DNA of 64,000 nucleotides from Pedobacter zeae (GTDB taxonomy: Bacteria > Bacteroidota > Bacteroidia > Sphingobacteriales > Sphingobacteriaceae), in contig NZ_JACIEF010000004.1 of assembly GCF_014196715.1 (NCBI RefSeq), forward strand, positions 62,001-126,000, in the 5' to 3' direction. The position numbers and the translations under genes were made by a program. This document shows, piece by piece, positions 35,986-44,482 of this stretch; within the stretch, counting starts at the first letter, position 1, and each line of letters begins with the position of its first letter. The notes under the pieces were generated by a model. It was not told the DNA's origin, did not search any database, and saw nothing but the letters and a program-made list of their open reading frames with translations.

Positions 35986-35986
35986 A

Positions 35987-36412
35987 TCATTTTGATTCTT
36001 TTATTTTGATGGTACAATCCTTTTGGCAACAACAGGCATTGCCCACGCATTTTCCCGCTGCCCAATTGTCGAGATTGGAAATCACCTGGTGCATATTTTC
36101 TAAGGTACCGCCATCTTTGAATGGAATGTTGGCTATTTTTATTCCTGCAGATTTTGCAGCATTCAAATCGATATTATCGTAACTAAACGTGGAGGTGGCA
36201 ATATATTTTACCCCAAGGGATTTTAGCCCTTCGATGATCCTGGCATCTACAGGGTCTCCGTTGAAAACGATCAGGGCTTCTTTACCGGCTATAAAATTCA
36301 GCGTATCTGGTGTCAGCTGGTTTGCAATTACGGTAATGTCGTGTTTTTTATAATTGGCCAGGATCAGGCATTCTTTCTCCCTGGTATCGATGTTATAGAC
36401 AATAGCTTTCAT
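35987..36412 (-). CDS. Minimal D-lactate-dehydrogenase-like domain with cysteine-rich tail
   Basis: From the ATG at 36412 (MKAIVYNIDTREKECLIL) the protein has 141 residues. It resembles the N-terminal catalytic lobe of D-2-hydroxyacid dehydrogenases: MKAIVYN, ALIVFNGDPVDARIIEGL and LGVKYIATSTFSYDNIDLNA. It then jumps to a segment like the family's C-terminal helix (ENMHQVISNLDNWAAGK). The NAD-binding Rossmann domain that normally sits between is absent. A tail CVGNACCCQKDC (C122, C127-C129, C133) looks suited to a metal or cluster. An earlier ATG at 36433 would overlap the -7 element, so the inner start is used. First gene of the hemN-ccoI-ccoS operon; function unknown. Confidence 0.72.
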   Translation of the reverse strand: MKAIVYNIDTREKECLILANYKKHDITVIANQLTPDTLNFIAGKEALIVFNGDPVDARIIEGLKSLGVKYIATSTFSYDNIDLNAAKSAGIKIANIPFKDGGTLENMHQVISNLDNWAAGKCVGNACCCQKDCTIKIKESK

Positions 36413-36430
36413 ATATAATTTTTCTTCAGG

Positions 36431-36494
36431 CAAAACTATAGCATGCCATGCACTCCATCGTGATCTTGATTAGGCGAAAAAATGATATTGATCA
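36431..36494 (-). promoter_or_regulatory. hemN-operon promoter: two Fnr/FixK-type boxes and -7 element
   Basis: TGATATTGATCA (36483-36494) is a perfect box, and TGATCTTGATTA (36461-36472) differs in one position. On the reverse strand TAGTTTTG (36431-36438) fits TAnnTTTG. Box centres are 54 and 32 bp from the -7 centre, matching class I and class II Fnr positions together. Confidence 0.8.
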
Positions 36495-36808
36495 GAAGTT
36501 AGGTTTTCAGGTGGGCTTGGTATAATCCTCTTGAAAAATGTTGGTAATCAGGTTAATGTGGATTGAAAATTTCAAACTTTAGACCTGATTAAAAAAGACA
36601 TCACAGTTCTCCTGGTGATACAAAAGTTAATGGCGTTTACATGTACTTGATTTACATGCCGAATGATATATATTACGGGAACCCATGTCGCTCACGGTAA
36701 CTGCATCATGATGATGTTGCAGAAGGCCTAAAAGTGATTATGCAGGTAGACAGGCGAAAGAAAATATGCTTGGGGCTATACTCACCGGTCATATATAGCG
36801 CTTAAAAA
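36495..36808. other. Intergenic stretch with nothing recognised
   Basis: This gap of about 310 bp between the hemN-operon promoter and the end of the receiver-Crp gene has no convincing frame on either strand and no clear terminator. The GATACAAAAG and TTTACATG repeats here are short and unremarkable. Confidence 0.4.
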
Positions 36809-37837
36809 TTATTGCTTTACATTTTTAAGCTTTTCTATCGAAAGGATTTGGATGGCATTCCCATTCTTTTCGATCAGTTTTTCGTCTTTAAAGTCGGCCA
36901 GCATACGGCTAACGGTTTCGCTGGCTGTACCTACCAGGGCGGCCAGGTCATCGCGTGAAATCCTTAATGTACAGCTATCCGAATCAGGTTCGCCAAATTT
37001 GCCTGCCACCTTCACCAGTGCATCTGCTACACGTTTACGGACAGAGAAATATGCCAGCCTGAGCATCTGTTCTTCTTTTTCCTGGACGCTTCCTGATAGC
37101 ATTCCTAAAAATGTATTGGCTATCTCCTGGTGGTTGAGGAGATCATCCATGAAATCTGATTTTGCGATCAAAATCAGCTCACTGTCGCAGAGTGTGGCCG
37201 CATTATCTGAATATGCTGCCGCCCGGCACAGACTCTCATAGCCAAAAAAATCCCCTTCCTTATATAGGGTTGAGGAAAGTTCACGCCCATCTTTCGCCCT
37301 TTTATAGGTTTTTACCTGGCCTTTTTTAACGAAGTAGAGGTGTGCGGGTTCATCCGTTTCAACATAAATAATCTGTTTGCCTGCAAACGACCTGGTTTTT
37401 CCTTTGGCCCTCATTGATTCGAGAAGCGATACGCTATCTCCACCTTTAGTTTTGAAACCTGTTGGTTTCGAACGTTTTTTTAGCCTGCTTTCTATCGCAT
37501 TGAATAGTTCAACATCATCAAAGGGCTTGGTAAGATAATCGTCGGCACCCATTTCCATGCCCTTGCGCATATCTGCTCGTTCTGCCTTGGCCGTCATAAA
37601 TATAAAAGGGATAGTTGCGGTCAGGGCGTTTTTCTGAAGCAGGTACAACACACTATAGCCATCCAGTTCCGGCATCATAATATCGCATAAGATAATATCC
37701 GGGAGCTGCTTGGTGGCCAGCTCAACACCTATTTTACCATTCTTTGCAGAGTATGTTTCATAACCTGCCAGGGCCAGCATTTCTACAATACCTTCCCTGA
37801 TATCGTCGCTGTCTTCAATGATCAAAGCTTTCTTCAT
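36809..37837 (-). CDS. Receiver-Crp/Fnr fusion response regulator (FixJ/FixK-like)
   Basis: From the ATG at 37837 (MKKALIIEDSDDIREG) the protein has 342 residues. A CheY-type receiver has phosphoacceptor D52 (LCDIMMPELDG) and the YLTKPFDD lysine. A cyclic-nucleotide-binding-like beta-barrel (about 128-250) and a Crp-type helix-turn-helix follow. The recognition helix GTASETVSRMLADF keeps the E-T-x-S-R residues that read TGAT half-sites in Fnr and FixK. No N-terminal Fnr cysteine cluster is present, so oxygen must be sensed elsewhere, most likely by the kinase encoded upstream. An upstream TTG (37846) is possible. Probable master regulator of the nearby boxes. Confidence 0.88.
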   Translation of the reverse strand: MKKALIIEDSDDIREGIVEMLALAGYETYSAKNGKIGVELATKQLPDIILCDIMMPELDGYSVLYLLQKNALTATIPFIFMTAKAERADMRKGMEMGADDYLTKPFDDVELFNAIESRLKKRSKPTGFKTKGGDSVSLLESMRAKGKTRSFAGKQIIYVETDEPAHLYFVKKGQVKTYKRAKDGRELSSTLYKEGDFFGYESLCRAAAYSDNAATLCDSELILIAKSDFMDDLLNHQEIANTFLGMLSGSVQEKEEQMLRLAYFSVRKRVADALVKVAGKFGEPDSDSCTLRISRDDLAALVGTASETVSRMLADFKDEKLIEKNGNAIQILSIEKLKNVKQ

Positions 37838-37842
37838 ACCAT

Positions 37843-39045
37843 TCAAAATTTAAAGTTAAGTTTGAAAGTTGTGCCAACATTTTGCTCGCTATCGCAGGTA
37901 CAGGTGCCGTCCATCAGGCCTACATAACGTTTCACAATATTAAGCCCTAGCCCTGTGCCGGGGATATCGCCAGTATTATGTGCCCTGAAAAACGGCTCAA
38001 ACAGGCTTTTCATTTCAGTAGAAGGGATGCCAATACCATTATCTTTCACTTCTAACATAAGTTCATGTTCACTGACTATACTTTTAAATTGGATCATGGT
38101 ATCTTCCCCCGAGTATTTTATTGCATTTGAAATCAGGTTGATGATGCAATTTTTCAATAGGTTCTGGTCCAGAAATACCTTTCCGGTAGTGCCCTGGTGC
38201 TCATATACAATGGTCTGCTTCTGTTTGGTCATCAGCTGCATTTCTTCGGCGATCTCTTCGGCAAATGTGAAAATATCAAACCATTGTGGTGTAGCCATAA
38301 CTTTGCCTGCTTCCAATTTTTCGAGCGAAAGGAAATCGTTGAGTATAGTCGTTAGGTTATTGATAGAATTCTTGATCTTTGATGTATGTTTTTCCACGCT
38401 TTCGATATCGTGTTTTTCGACATATTTATTGATCAGCGATGCCGAAAGCTGAATAGCACTTAAGGGCGTCCTAAACTCGTGGGAAGCCATTGAAACGAAC
38501 CTGGTCTTTAATTGGTTCAGTTCCCTTTCTTTTTGAAACAGCGCGCTCATGTGCTCTTTAGCTGATTCGAGCTCATTTATTGATTTGAGCAACTCCCGCG
38601 TACGGTCTTTGATCTTCTCCTCCAGTTCTTCGGTATAACTCCTGATCTTGATCTCATCTTCTTTTTGCCTGCTCAGGTCGTGGATAAATCCGGTATATAT
38701 TCTCCGGTCGCTGAACCTGATCTCGCTTACGCCCAACCTGAACGGAAAAATACTGCCATCCTTACGTTGTCCGTTCACTTCCCGCCCAATTCCAATAATC
38801 TTTTGCCTGCCGGTACGCTCATAATTTGCCAGATAGCCATCATGATTTGACCTGTCGGGTTCTGGCATGAGTACGGAAACATTCTTGCCCAGAAGTACGT
38901 CTCTGCTCGGGTAACCGAACAGTTCAAGTGCTGCAGGGTTGATATTTTCGATCAGGCCGCGGTCATCAATTGTAATGATGCCGTCGATTGCATTTTCGAT
39001 AATGGCAGCCAGTAATTTTTCTCTTTCCATTGTTGAGTATCCCAT
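37843..39045 (-). CDS. FixL-like haem-PAS sensor histidine kinase
   Basis: The 400-residue soluble kinase has one PAS domain (about 10-125), a coiled-coil linker (130-180), HisKA with the phosphorylated H189 in SMASHEFRTPLSAI and an HATPase domain (NLISNAIKY, DNGIGIP, GTGLGLNIV). The PAS segment LMPEPDRSNHDGYLANY and IIGIGREV closely matches rhizobial FixL. The haem-ligand histidine is conserved as H68 and the oxygen-sensing arginine as R88, while the FixL R206 position is N74. It should detect O2 and phosphorylate the receiver-Crp protein encoded next. It lies 20 bp after the TIM-barrel gene, and its stop falls 5 bp before the regulator's ATG. Confidence 0.9.
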   Translation of the reverse strand: MGYSTMEREKLLAAIIENAIDGIITIDDRGLIENINPAALELFGYPSRDVLLGKNVSVLMPEPDRSNHDGYLANYERTGRQKIIGIGREVNGQRKDGSIFPFRLGVSEIRFSDRRIYTGFIHDLSRQKEDEIKIRSYTEELEEKIKDRTRELLKSINELESAKEHMSALFQKERELNQLKTRFVSMASHEFRTPLSAIQLSASLINKYVEKHDIESVEKHTSKIKNSINNLTTILNDFLSLEKLEAGKVMATPQWFDIFTFAEEIAEEMQLMTKQKQTIVYEHQGTTGKVFLDQNLLKNCIINLISNAIKYSGEDTMIQFKSIVSEHELMLEVKDNGIGIPSTEMKSLFEPFFRAHNTGDIPGTGLGLNIVKRYVGLMDGTCTCDSEQNVGTTFKLNFKF

Positions 39046-39065
39046 CCAAATATAGTTTAAAAATA

Positions 39066-40847
39066 TCAGATGGATAATTGCCTTAACCTCGATTCGGCGC
39101 TTAATAACGGTTGGTACAACATGCCCTCAAAACGCTGTCCATTCCCGGCAAATTCCCTGAAGAGAAATTTGTAATAATCGATTCCGCGGAAAAGCTCTTC
39201 CCTGAACCTGATGAGCTGGTTCTTTTTCTTTTCTGTAAATCCTTCCACTAGCAGGTTGATTTCTGCTGCCAGGTAATTTACATACAACTCAAGCTCTTTG
39301 ATAAAAAAGTTCGGTCGCTTAACTTTTTCCAGCAGATTGGTCCTGCCATAAATGTGACCGATCATCTCCTCCATGGAATAGATGCCCGAAAAGTAAGCGA
39401 GGTTTGGTCCGGGGCAGATGGCTACCGCTTTGCTTTCCTTTGGTTTAAGAATGCCAACTTTTTGATAGGCCGAACTACACAGCCCCTCGCAGAGACAAAT
39501 CTTTTCGGTTACCTTGAGCAACTGCTTCTCGAATTCAGCAACCGGAAGTTTTTCCTTTTTTAGGTGTTCTATTTTTAACTTTTGATATGCCCTGGATGCG
39601 GTGCAGATCGGAGTCTCGGTAAACTCTGTATTGGCGCACAGGTATTTTTTTGTACACGGACTGCCAGGACGTCCTTGTTCTATTCGGATTTTACGTTCGG
39701 CCTCTATACTGCTGTTCCTGAAATTATTGAACAATACTCCCAAAGGTGAGGAGTTGCTCAGAAAAAATGAACTTTCGTTGGCGTTAGCGAGCTGACCAAG
39801 CGTATCATCATCTACGTTGGTCACTTCCGGTACCAGTAAAAACGGGCTGCCCCATCCAGTTGAATCTAACTGGTAATGCTCCAGCAGGAACTCGTTTTCT
39901 GCTGCTGTGCCTATTCCCCCCTGAACACTGATACGCTGCTCCATCACTGGAACGCTGCTGATGCCCTTTTTTTGAAGTCCTTTGGTGTACAATCCAAACA
40001 GCTCTTCCATCATGCAGACTTTCATCTGCTTAAACTCTTCAAGGATAGGGCCCATCAGGTGTCCGTCAGTAGCAAAGGCATGCCCCCCGCAGTTTAGACC
40101 GCTCTCTATTCTGAACTCGGCTACCCATAACCCTTTTTTTGCCAAAAACTTTGCCTGGATAAATGCCGACCTGAAATCGCTCACCTTGAGGATAATCCTT
40201 TTCTTCACGATGTTATTCTCATCAGGGAAAAAATCTTCGAAATGTTCCAGGTAACTGTATAGCCTTGGATTCATTCCGGCAGAAAGCACAACTGACGAGG
40301 TTAACCTGCTTCTGGCAAAGCCCCTTAATGCAGCCAATGCATCACTATCCTCATCAACGGTAACACCGTTCCTGTTTTCGTTTTTGATCCTGTCGACTTT
40401 AGCCATGATATTGACGTCGATTTTTCCAAGTTCCATCCGCTTTCGCAAGATACTTTGGAAAATTTTTTTTCTCTCCCCATCCGGATACTCCAGCATGAGC
40501 TCATATCCCTGCTTTAGTTGTGAATCATCTGGTAGCAACTCGAAGTACCTGCAGAGATCATTGCCCGCTTCAAAGGGAAGCTGTTTTAATTTCTCAAAGT
40601 CATCCTTTATAATTAAGTCTAAAAAATTAAGGTAACAGTTAATTCTTCTGGCTCTGCTGTCGTGGCTGTTTTTAGGAATAGGTACATAGCTCATATTACG
40701 TTTTTGGGTGTGATATGCCCTCATGCGTTCAATCAGTTCATCATCTACTATGGAAACTACCGATGAGATGCCATATTTGGCAACCTTTAAGGGGGTATCT
40801 ATTGAAAAACCAAGACCAAGAACGGGGATGTGAAATTTATGTGCCAT
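39066..40847 (-). CDS. TIM-barrel (nitronate-monooxygenase-like?) protein with Cys-rich C-terminal region
   Basis: I do not recognise this 593-residue protein. The start HIPVLGLGFSIDTPLKVAKY resembles the first strand of FMN-binding TIM barrels (nitronate monooxygenase, PfaD). ESGLNCGGHAF (GGHA at 254-257) and SVQGGIGTAAENEFLL (GGIGT at 310-314) fit their phosphate-binding loops. Cysteines then cluster at 398, 404, 415, 451, 453, 457 and 478 (CTKKYLCA, CTAS, CLCEGLC, ICPGPN), which suggests an iron-sulfur or zinc site. There is no signal peptide. It leads the operon with the FixL-like kinase and receiver-Crp regulator, under an Fnr-type box. It may be a redox enzyme or a sensor accessory. Confidence 0.6.
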   Translation of the reverse strand: MAHKFHIPVLGLGFSIDTPLKVAKYGISSVVSIVDDELIERMRAYHTQKRNMSYVPIPKNSHDSRARRINCYLNFLDLIIKDDFEKLKQLPFEAGNDLCRYFELLPDDSQLKQGYELMLEYPDGERKKIFQSILRKRMELGKIDVNIMAKVDRIKNENRNGVTVDEDSDALAALRGFARSRLTSSVVLSAGMNPRLYSYLEHFEDFFPDENNIVKKRIILKVSDFRSAFIQAKFLAKKGLWVAEFRIESGLNCGGHAFATDGHLMGPILEEFKQMKVCMMEELFGLYTKGLQKKGISSVPVMEQRISVQGGIGTAAENEFLLEHYQLDSTGWGSPFLLVPEVTNVDDDTLGQLANANESSFFLSNSSPLGVLFNNFRNSSIEAERKIRIEQGRPGSPCTKKYLCANTEFTETPICTASRAYQKLKIEHLKKEKLPVAEFEKQLLKVTEKICLCEGLCSSAYQKVGILKPKESKAVAICPGPNLAYFSGIYSMEEMIGHIYGRTNLLEKVKRPNFFIKELELYVNYLAAEINLLVEGFTEKKKNQLIRFREELFRGIDYYKFLFREFAGNGQRFEGMLYQPLLSAESRLRQLSI

Positions 40848-40869
40848 GCATTAGAATAATTGTATTGTC

Positions 40870-40934
40870 CAAAAATATCCCGATGCCAACATCATGATCA
40901 ACGCCAGCGTCACCTAAAAAAATGATCCTGATCA
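40870..40934 (-). promoter_or_regulatory. Promoter of the sensor-regulator operon: Fnr/FixK-type box and -7 element
   Basis: TGATCCTGATCA (40923-40934) is a perfect box. The reverse-strand -7 element TATTTTTG lies at 40870-40877. The centres are 55 bp apart, exactly as upstream of ccoNO. The regulator therefore probably controls its own operon. The box also lies in the divergent region before the L,D-transpeptidase operon. Confidence 0.8.
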
Positions 40935-41007
40935 CATTTTTTATTAAATGATTTAAAATAAGGTGGTTATGGAGGGTTTTTGGTTTGCGGGATATCATTT
41001 TTAGATC

Positions 41008-41019
41008 TGACCGGCATCA
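41008..41019 (+). promoter_or_regulatory. Fnr-like box upstream of L,D-transpeptidase operon 1
   Basis: TGACCGGCATCA is a one-mismatch Fnr-type box, extended as CTGACCGGCATCA. Exactly the same 13 bases lie, at the same 51-bp distance from the ATG, before the second L,D-transpeptidase gene. The -7 element here is only a weak TACATTG at 41049-41055. Confidence 0.6.
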
Positions 41020-41070
41020 GTATTTCCGCGGCGATGCAATGCGAGCTTTACATTGTTAAAACCGAATAAC

Positions 41071-42567
41071 ATGAAACCTCATAACCGGGCACAATCGATA
41101 CCAGAAAGCTATTTTAATAAAACCATACTTGTTATCGGGTTTACAATTATTCTATTGCAACTGGCTTTTCTTTTTGACGTTAGCGCTAATGCTGCGGGGC
41201 AGTTATATGCACAAAGTAAAGATTCTTTGAGAACCGAACTTGGCAAACAACTTAGCGACCCGGAAATGCAAAAACGCTTGAATTTCCCTAAAACCGTAAA
41301 GCGTTTTTACGATTATGGAAACCTGCAAACAAACTGGCTACGGAGTGAAGAAAATTCGGGACCAACTGTAATGGCGATGCTCTTACTGGATTGCGTTAAG
41401 CAATATGGCCTGCAGCCACGCGATTACCATCCTGAAATATTAACCTATGAGAAAATGCATAGTGTGTTCAGCGCTGAAATGCGGTTATCAGCCGGGCAAA
41501 AGATCGAATTCGAACTTATGCTTACCGATGCGATGGTTAGCATCATCAACAACCTTCATTTTGGTGCATATAATCCAAGGTTAAGCAGGAGAGCTATAGA
41601 TAATGGGCTAAAAGATGAGCTATGTACCGAAATTTTTCTTCATTCAGCTACAGCTAGTGGCGATCTTATGCAGGCGGTATTAACCGTACAGCCTAAAATC
41701 GACCAATACGTACAGCTACAGGGCTATATGAAACTTATTGCCGGACAATATACCTGCGATTCTTATGAAACACCCGAAGAGGACATCAGATTGATTGCTA
41801 TAAACATGGAACGCCTGCGCTGGCTGACTCTTGAAGCTAACAGTTACCTGCACATTAACATTCCATCCTTTCGGCTAACTTATTATACCCCATTTAAAAC
41901 ATCCGAATATAAAGTGGTTGTTGGTAAGCCCTCAGCTCCAACGCCTACACTGGAAAGTATGATCGGATTTTTAGAGACTGGTGCTGATTGGATGGTTCCG
42001 CAGAATATTTTCATAAAAGAATTACTGCCCAGGGCACAAAAGGATCTTGCTTATTTTGAAAACAACCATATGGCGGTTTATGATCTGCAGGAAAATTTTG
42101 TTCCGATAACCAACCAAAGCCTGTTGCTGATGAGGCAAAACCCGCTGAAGTACCATGCCAGGCAAACTTCTGGCTGTGACAATGCCTTAGGAAAAGTAGT
42201 TTTCAGGTTCAGGAATAGATATGATATATATTTACATGATAGCCCAGAACAGCAATATTTTAAACGTAAGAAAAGGGCTTTCAGTCACGGGTGTATCAGG
42301 GTTTCGGATGCCGAACAACTGGCTATATCATTAATTGAGAACGACCAGCAGGGTGATCGGATACCCTTGTTAAAAAAAGCTTTACACAGTTATAGCAAGC
42401 AAAAATTTATACTTAAAACGCCTCTTCCCATTATTATAACCTACCTCACCATCACTGTTGAAGACGAACTTTTGGTCAAACACGCCGATATCTATTTACA
42501 GGATAAGGTTTTGGAAGATAAAATGTATGGGCAACAAAACCAAATCACAAAGGCATCAACTAACTAG
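41071..42567 (+). CDS. L,D-transpeptidase (YcbB/LdtD-like), operon 1
   Basis: From the ATG at 41071 (MKPHNRAQSIPESYF) the protein has 498 residues with an N-terminal membrane anchor (ILVIGFTIILLQLAFLF). A scaffold domain follows, with DAMVSIINNLHFG and MERLRWL, then the YkuD catalytic domain. The active site is AFSHGCIRVSDAEQL with catalytic C408, preceded by the HD of YLHDSPEQ. Such enzymes make 3-3 crosslinks in peptidoglycan or attach outer-membrane proteins to it. 3-3 links are favoured in stationary and stressed cells. The inner start is chosen because its promoter box has the same spacing as the paralogue. First gene of the ldt-usp-usp-LOG-TauE run. Confidence 0.88.
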   Translation: MKPHNRAQSIPESYFNKTILVIGFTIILLQLAFLFDVSANAAGQLYAQSKDSLRTELGKQLSDPEMQKRLNFPKTVKRFYDYGNLQTNWLRSEENSGPTVMAMLLLDCVKQYGLQPRDYHPEILTYEKMHSVFSAEMRLSAGQKIEFELMLTDAMVSIINNLHFGAYNPRLSRRAIDNGLKDELCTEIFLHSATASGDLMQAVLTVQPKIDQYVQLQGYMKLIAGQYTCDSYETPEEDIRLIAINMERLRWLTLEANSYLHINIPSFRLTYYTPFKTSEYKVVVGKPSAPTPTLESMIGFLETGADWMVPQNIFIKELLPRAQKDLAYFENNHMAVYDLQENFVPITNQSLLLMRQNPLKYHARQTSGCDNALGKVVFRFRNRYDIYLHDSPEQQYFKRKKRAFSHGCIRVSDAEQLAISLIENDQQGDRIPLLKKALHSYSKQKFILKTPLPIIITYLTITVEDELLVKHADIYLQDKVLEDKMYGQQNQITKASTN

Positions 42568-42573
42568 ACAGCT

Positions 42574-43446
42574 ATGAAAAAAATTCTTGTACCAATAGAT
42601 TACTCATCGCATTCGGATAATGCGGTAGTATATGCACTGGAGATGGCAAAAAAGATACATGCAGATATCCATCTCTTCCACGGGATAGAAACCCCCGAAT
42701 TTGTTGCTATGCCAGGTTTTATGGTTTGGCCTTCTGAAGATTTTACCGACCTCAAAGCGGAAGCAGATAATGATATGGAAAAATACGTTGCAAATATCAG
42801 GAGAAATCTGTCGTTCCAGTATCCCTATCTGCGTAATATCGGTTTCAGTACGGCGATAGGCAGTACAAACCTGGTGATTGGACAGGCCATTTTAGATCAA
42901 AAACCCGATCTCGTTGTAATGGGGATGGAAGATAAGGGAAGAATCAATCGTTTTTTCCTTGGCAGTACAAGCCGGGCAATGATCGAAAAAACAACCGTAC
43001 CGATCCTGTTGGTTCCTGCTAAGGCCAGGTACCGGCCAATAGAGAAAATCGCTTTTGCCACAGACCTTTCTGAAAACGACCTGAATTCGATCCATGATCT
43101 GGCAAGACTCTTCTCTCTTTATAATCCTGAGATCTTATTGGTGCATGTTGATGACCAGCTTTCTGATTTTCATGATCCCAGAACCCCATCAAATCAATTT
43201 CTTAACAGGGTTACCTGCAATATCAATTACAATAAGATCTACTACCGGCACATCAGCGAGACCGATATTAACAAGGGACTAAAATGGCTGACTGAAAATG
43301 GCCAGGTTGATATCCTTTCCATGATTCATCGCCATCCCAGTATTTTCTCGAGAATATTGGATGGGAGCCATACACAGAAACTGGCAAAATCTATCCACCT
43401 GCCTTTGTTAGTGATGCGTGAGGATAAGACACCTGTAGGATGGTAA
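42574..43446 (+). CDS. Universal stress protein (tandem UspA domains)
   Basis: The 290-residue protein has two Usp domains. The first shows KKILVPIDYSSHSDNAVVYA and the ATP-type loop VMGMEDKGRINRFFLGSTSRA (G-x2-G-x9-G-S), ending VPILLVP. The second shows KIAFATDLSEND and ends HLPLLVM with a degraded nucleotide loop. Two-domain Usps of this type occur in oxygen-limitation regulons. It starts 6 bp after the L,D-transpeptidase stop and is co-transcribed with it. A paralogue lies in the second stress operon (50190-51047). Confidence 0.9.
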   Translation: MKKILVPIDYSSHSDNAVVYALEMAKKIHADIHLFHGIETPEFVAMPGFMVWPSEDFTDLKAEADNDMEKYVANIRRNLSFQYPYLRNIGFSTAIGSTNLVIGQAILDQKPDLVVMGMEDKGRINRFFLGSTSRAMIEKTTVPILLVPAKARYRPIEKIAFATDLSENDLNSIHDLARLFSLYNPEILLVHVDDQLSDFHDPRTPSNQFLNRVTCNINYNKIYYRHISETDINKGLKWLTENGQVDILSMIHRHPSIFSRILDGSHTQKLAKSIHLPLLVMREDKTPVGW

Positions 43447-43458
43447 ATAAATAATCAA

Positions 43459-44319
43459 ATGAAAAAACTGATCATACTTACCGACTTTTCAAAAACAGCC
43501 AGCAATGCAGCAAATATTGCATTGGAAATAGCTATTCGCCTACATTTGGATGTACAACTGGTAAATTCCTATCTCATCCCCTTTGCCATACTTGCGGCAG
43601 AAGGGGAGGGCAGGACATCGTTTGATGTATCTCTAATAGCGCTTGCAAGTGAAAACGGGCTCAAAAAAGAAGCTAAACGGATCCGCAGGGTTATTGATTC
43701 TAGGCCAACAGGGGGGCGGAGGACTGTTGTTGAAACTATTTCTACGCTCGAATCTGTGCATGAGGTGATCACCAGGTTAACGAAGAGTAAGGAGGTTAAG
43801 CTGGTTGTGGCCGGGGTACATGAAAGCAGGTTTCCATTTATTTTTTCCGGGATGGATGTTCATCAATTATTGGAGGGACTTAATTGCCCGTTATTAATCG
43901 TCCCGAAAACATTCAGGCATTTGACAGTTAATAATCTTATGTTTGCCTCAAATATAGGCAGGGGTGATCTTGAAATAATTAATAAGCTGTACAGTTGCTC
44001 AAGGAGCCATAATTTTCACCTCCATGTATGCCATGTTTCAAAACCTGTTTTTGTTGCCGATTTCAACGAAGAAGACAGGGTACGTCAATTTGGTCATGAC
44101 CTTTCCAAAATTGGGGGCGGAGGCATTTGCCTGAATGAATTGGAAGGAGCAAACTTAGTGAAATCCCTTAACCGGTTCATTGCTGCCACAGATATTGATA
44201 TGATCGCAATCGTATACCACCCACATTCACTTGGATGGAAATTTTTCCATGAAAACCATGCGTCAAAATTGATCAAAAACCAGAGGTTGCCGATGCTTAT
44301 TTTTCCAGCCAATCTTTAG
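43459..44319 (+). CDS. Divergent universal stress protein-like protein
   Basis: The 286-residue protein begins KKLIILTDFSKTASNAANIA (Usp strand 1 and helix 1). It has a first-domain end LNCPLLIVPKTF and a second-domain end QRLPMLIFPANL, so it keeps the two-Usp layout. The ATP loop is degenerate (VVAGVHESRFPFIFSGMDVH), so it may not bind ATP. It lies 12 bp after the preceding Usp gene. The function probably parallels that of its neighbour. Confidence 0.8.
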   Translation: MKKLIILTDFSKTASNAANIALEIAIRLHLDVQLVNSYLIPFAILAAEGEGRTSFDVSLIALASENGLKKEAKRIRRVIDSRPTGGRRTVVETISTLESVHEVITRLTKSKEVKLVVAGVHESRFPFIFSGMDVHQLLEGLNCPLLIVPKTFRHLTVNNLMFASNIGRGDLEIINKLYSCSRSHNFHLHVCHVSKPVFVADFNEEDRVRQFGHDLSKIGGGGICLNELEGANLVKSLNRFIAATDIDMIAIVYHPHSLGWKFFHENHASKLIKNQRLPMLIFPANL

Positions 44320-44329
44320 CCAACGTATC

Positions 44330-44482
44330 ATGGTAAGCTTGAAAACACATTTTTCTCAGGAACTAAGACGGGCCTGCGCACTGGTTAAAAGGATTTACAC
44401 AGGAAAACGTAAGCCTGAAGCGCTTCCAGATGCCCTTCAGGATAGATCGGCAACATTACAATTAACCCCTAAACATGGATAA
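44330..44482 (+). CDS. Possible 50-residue protein within operon 1
   Basis: A short frame from the ATG at 44330 reads MVSLKTHFSQELRRACALVK, then RIYTGKRKPEALPDAL and a TAA at 44480-44482. It overlaps the LOG-family start by 8 bases, a spacing common for real operon genes. It is basic and predicted helical, with no known domain. It fills an otherwise unexplained 155-bp gap between the Usp-like and LOG genes. Chance cannot be excluded. Confidence 0.4.
   Translation: MVSLKTHFSQELRRACALVKRIYTGKRKPEALPDALQDRSATLQLTPKHG

Noticed and set aside
41053..41070. Upstream start codon for L,D-transpeptidase 1
   Set aside because: The ATG at 41071 gives the same box-to-start distance (51 bp) as in the paralogous operon.
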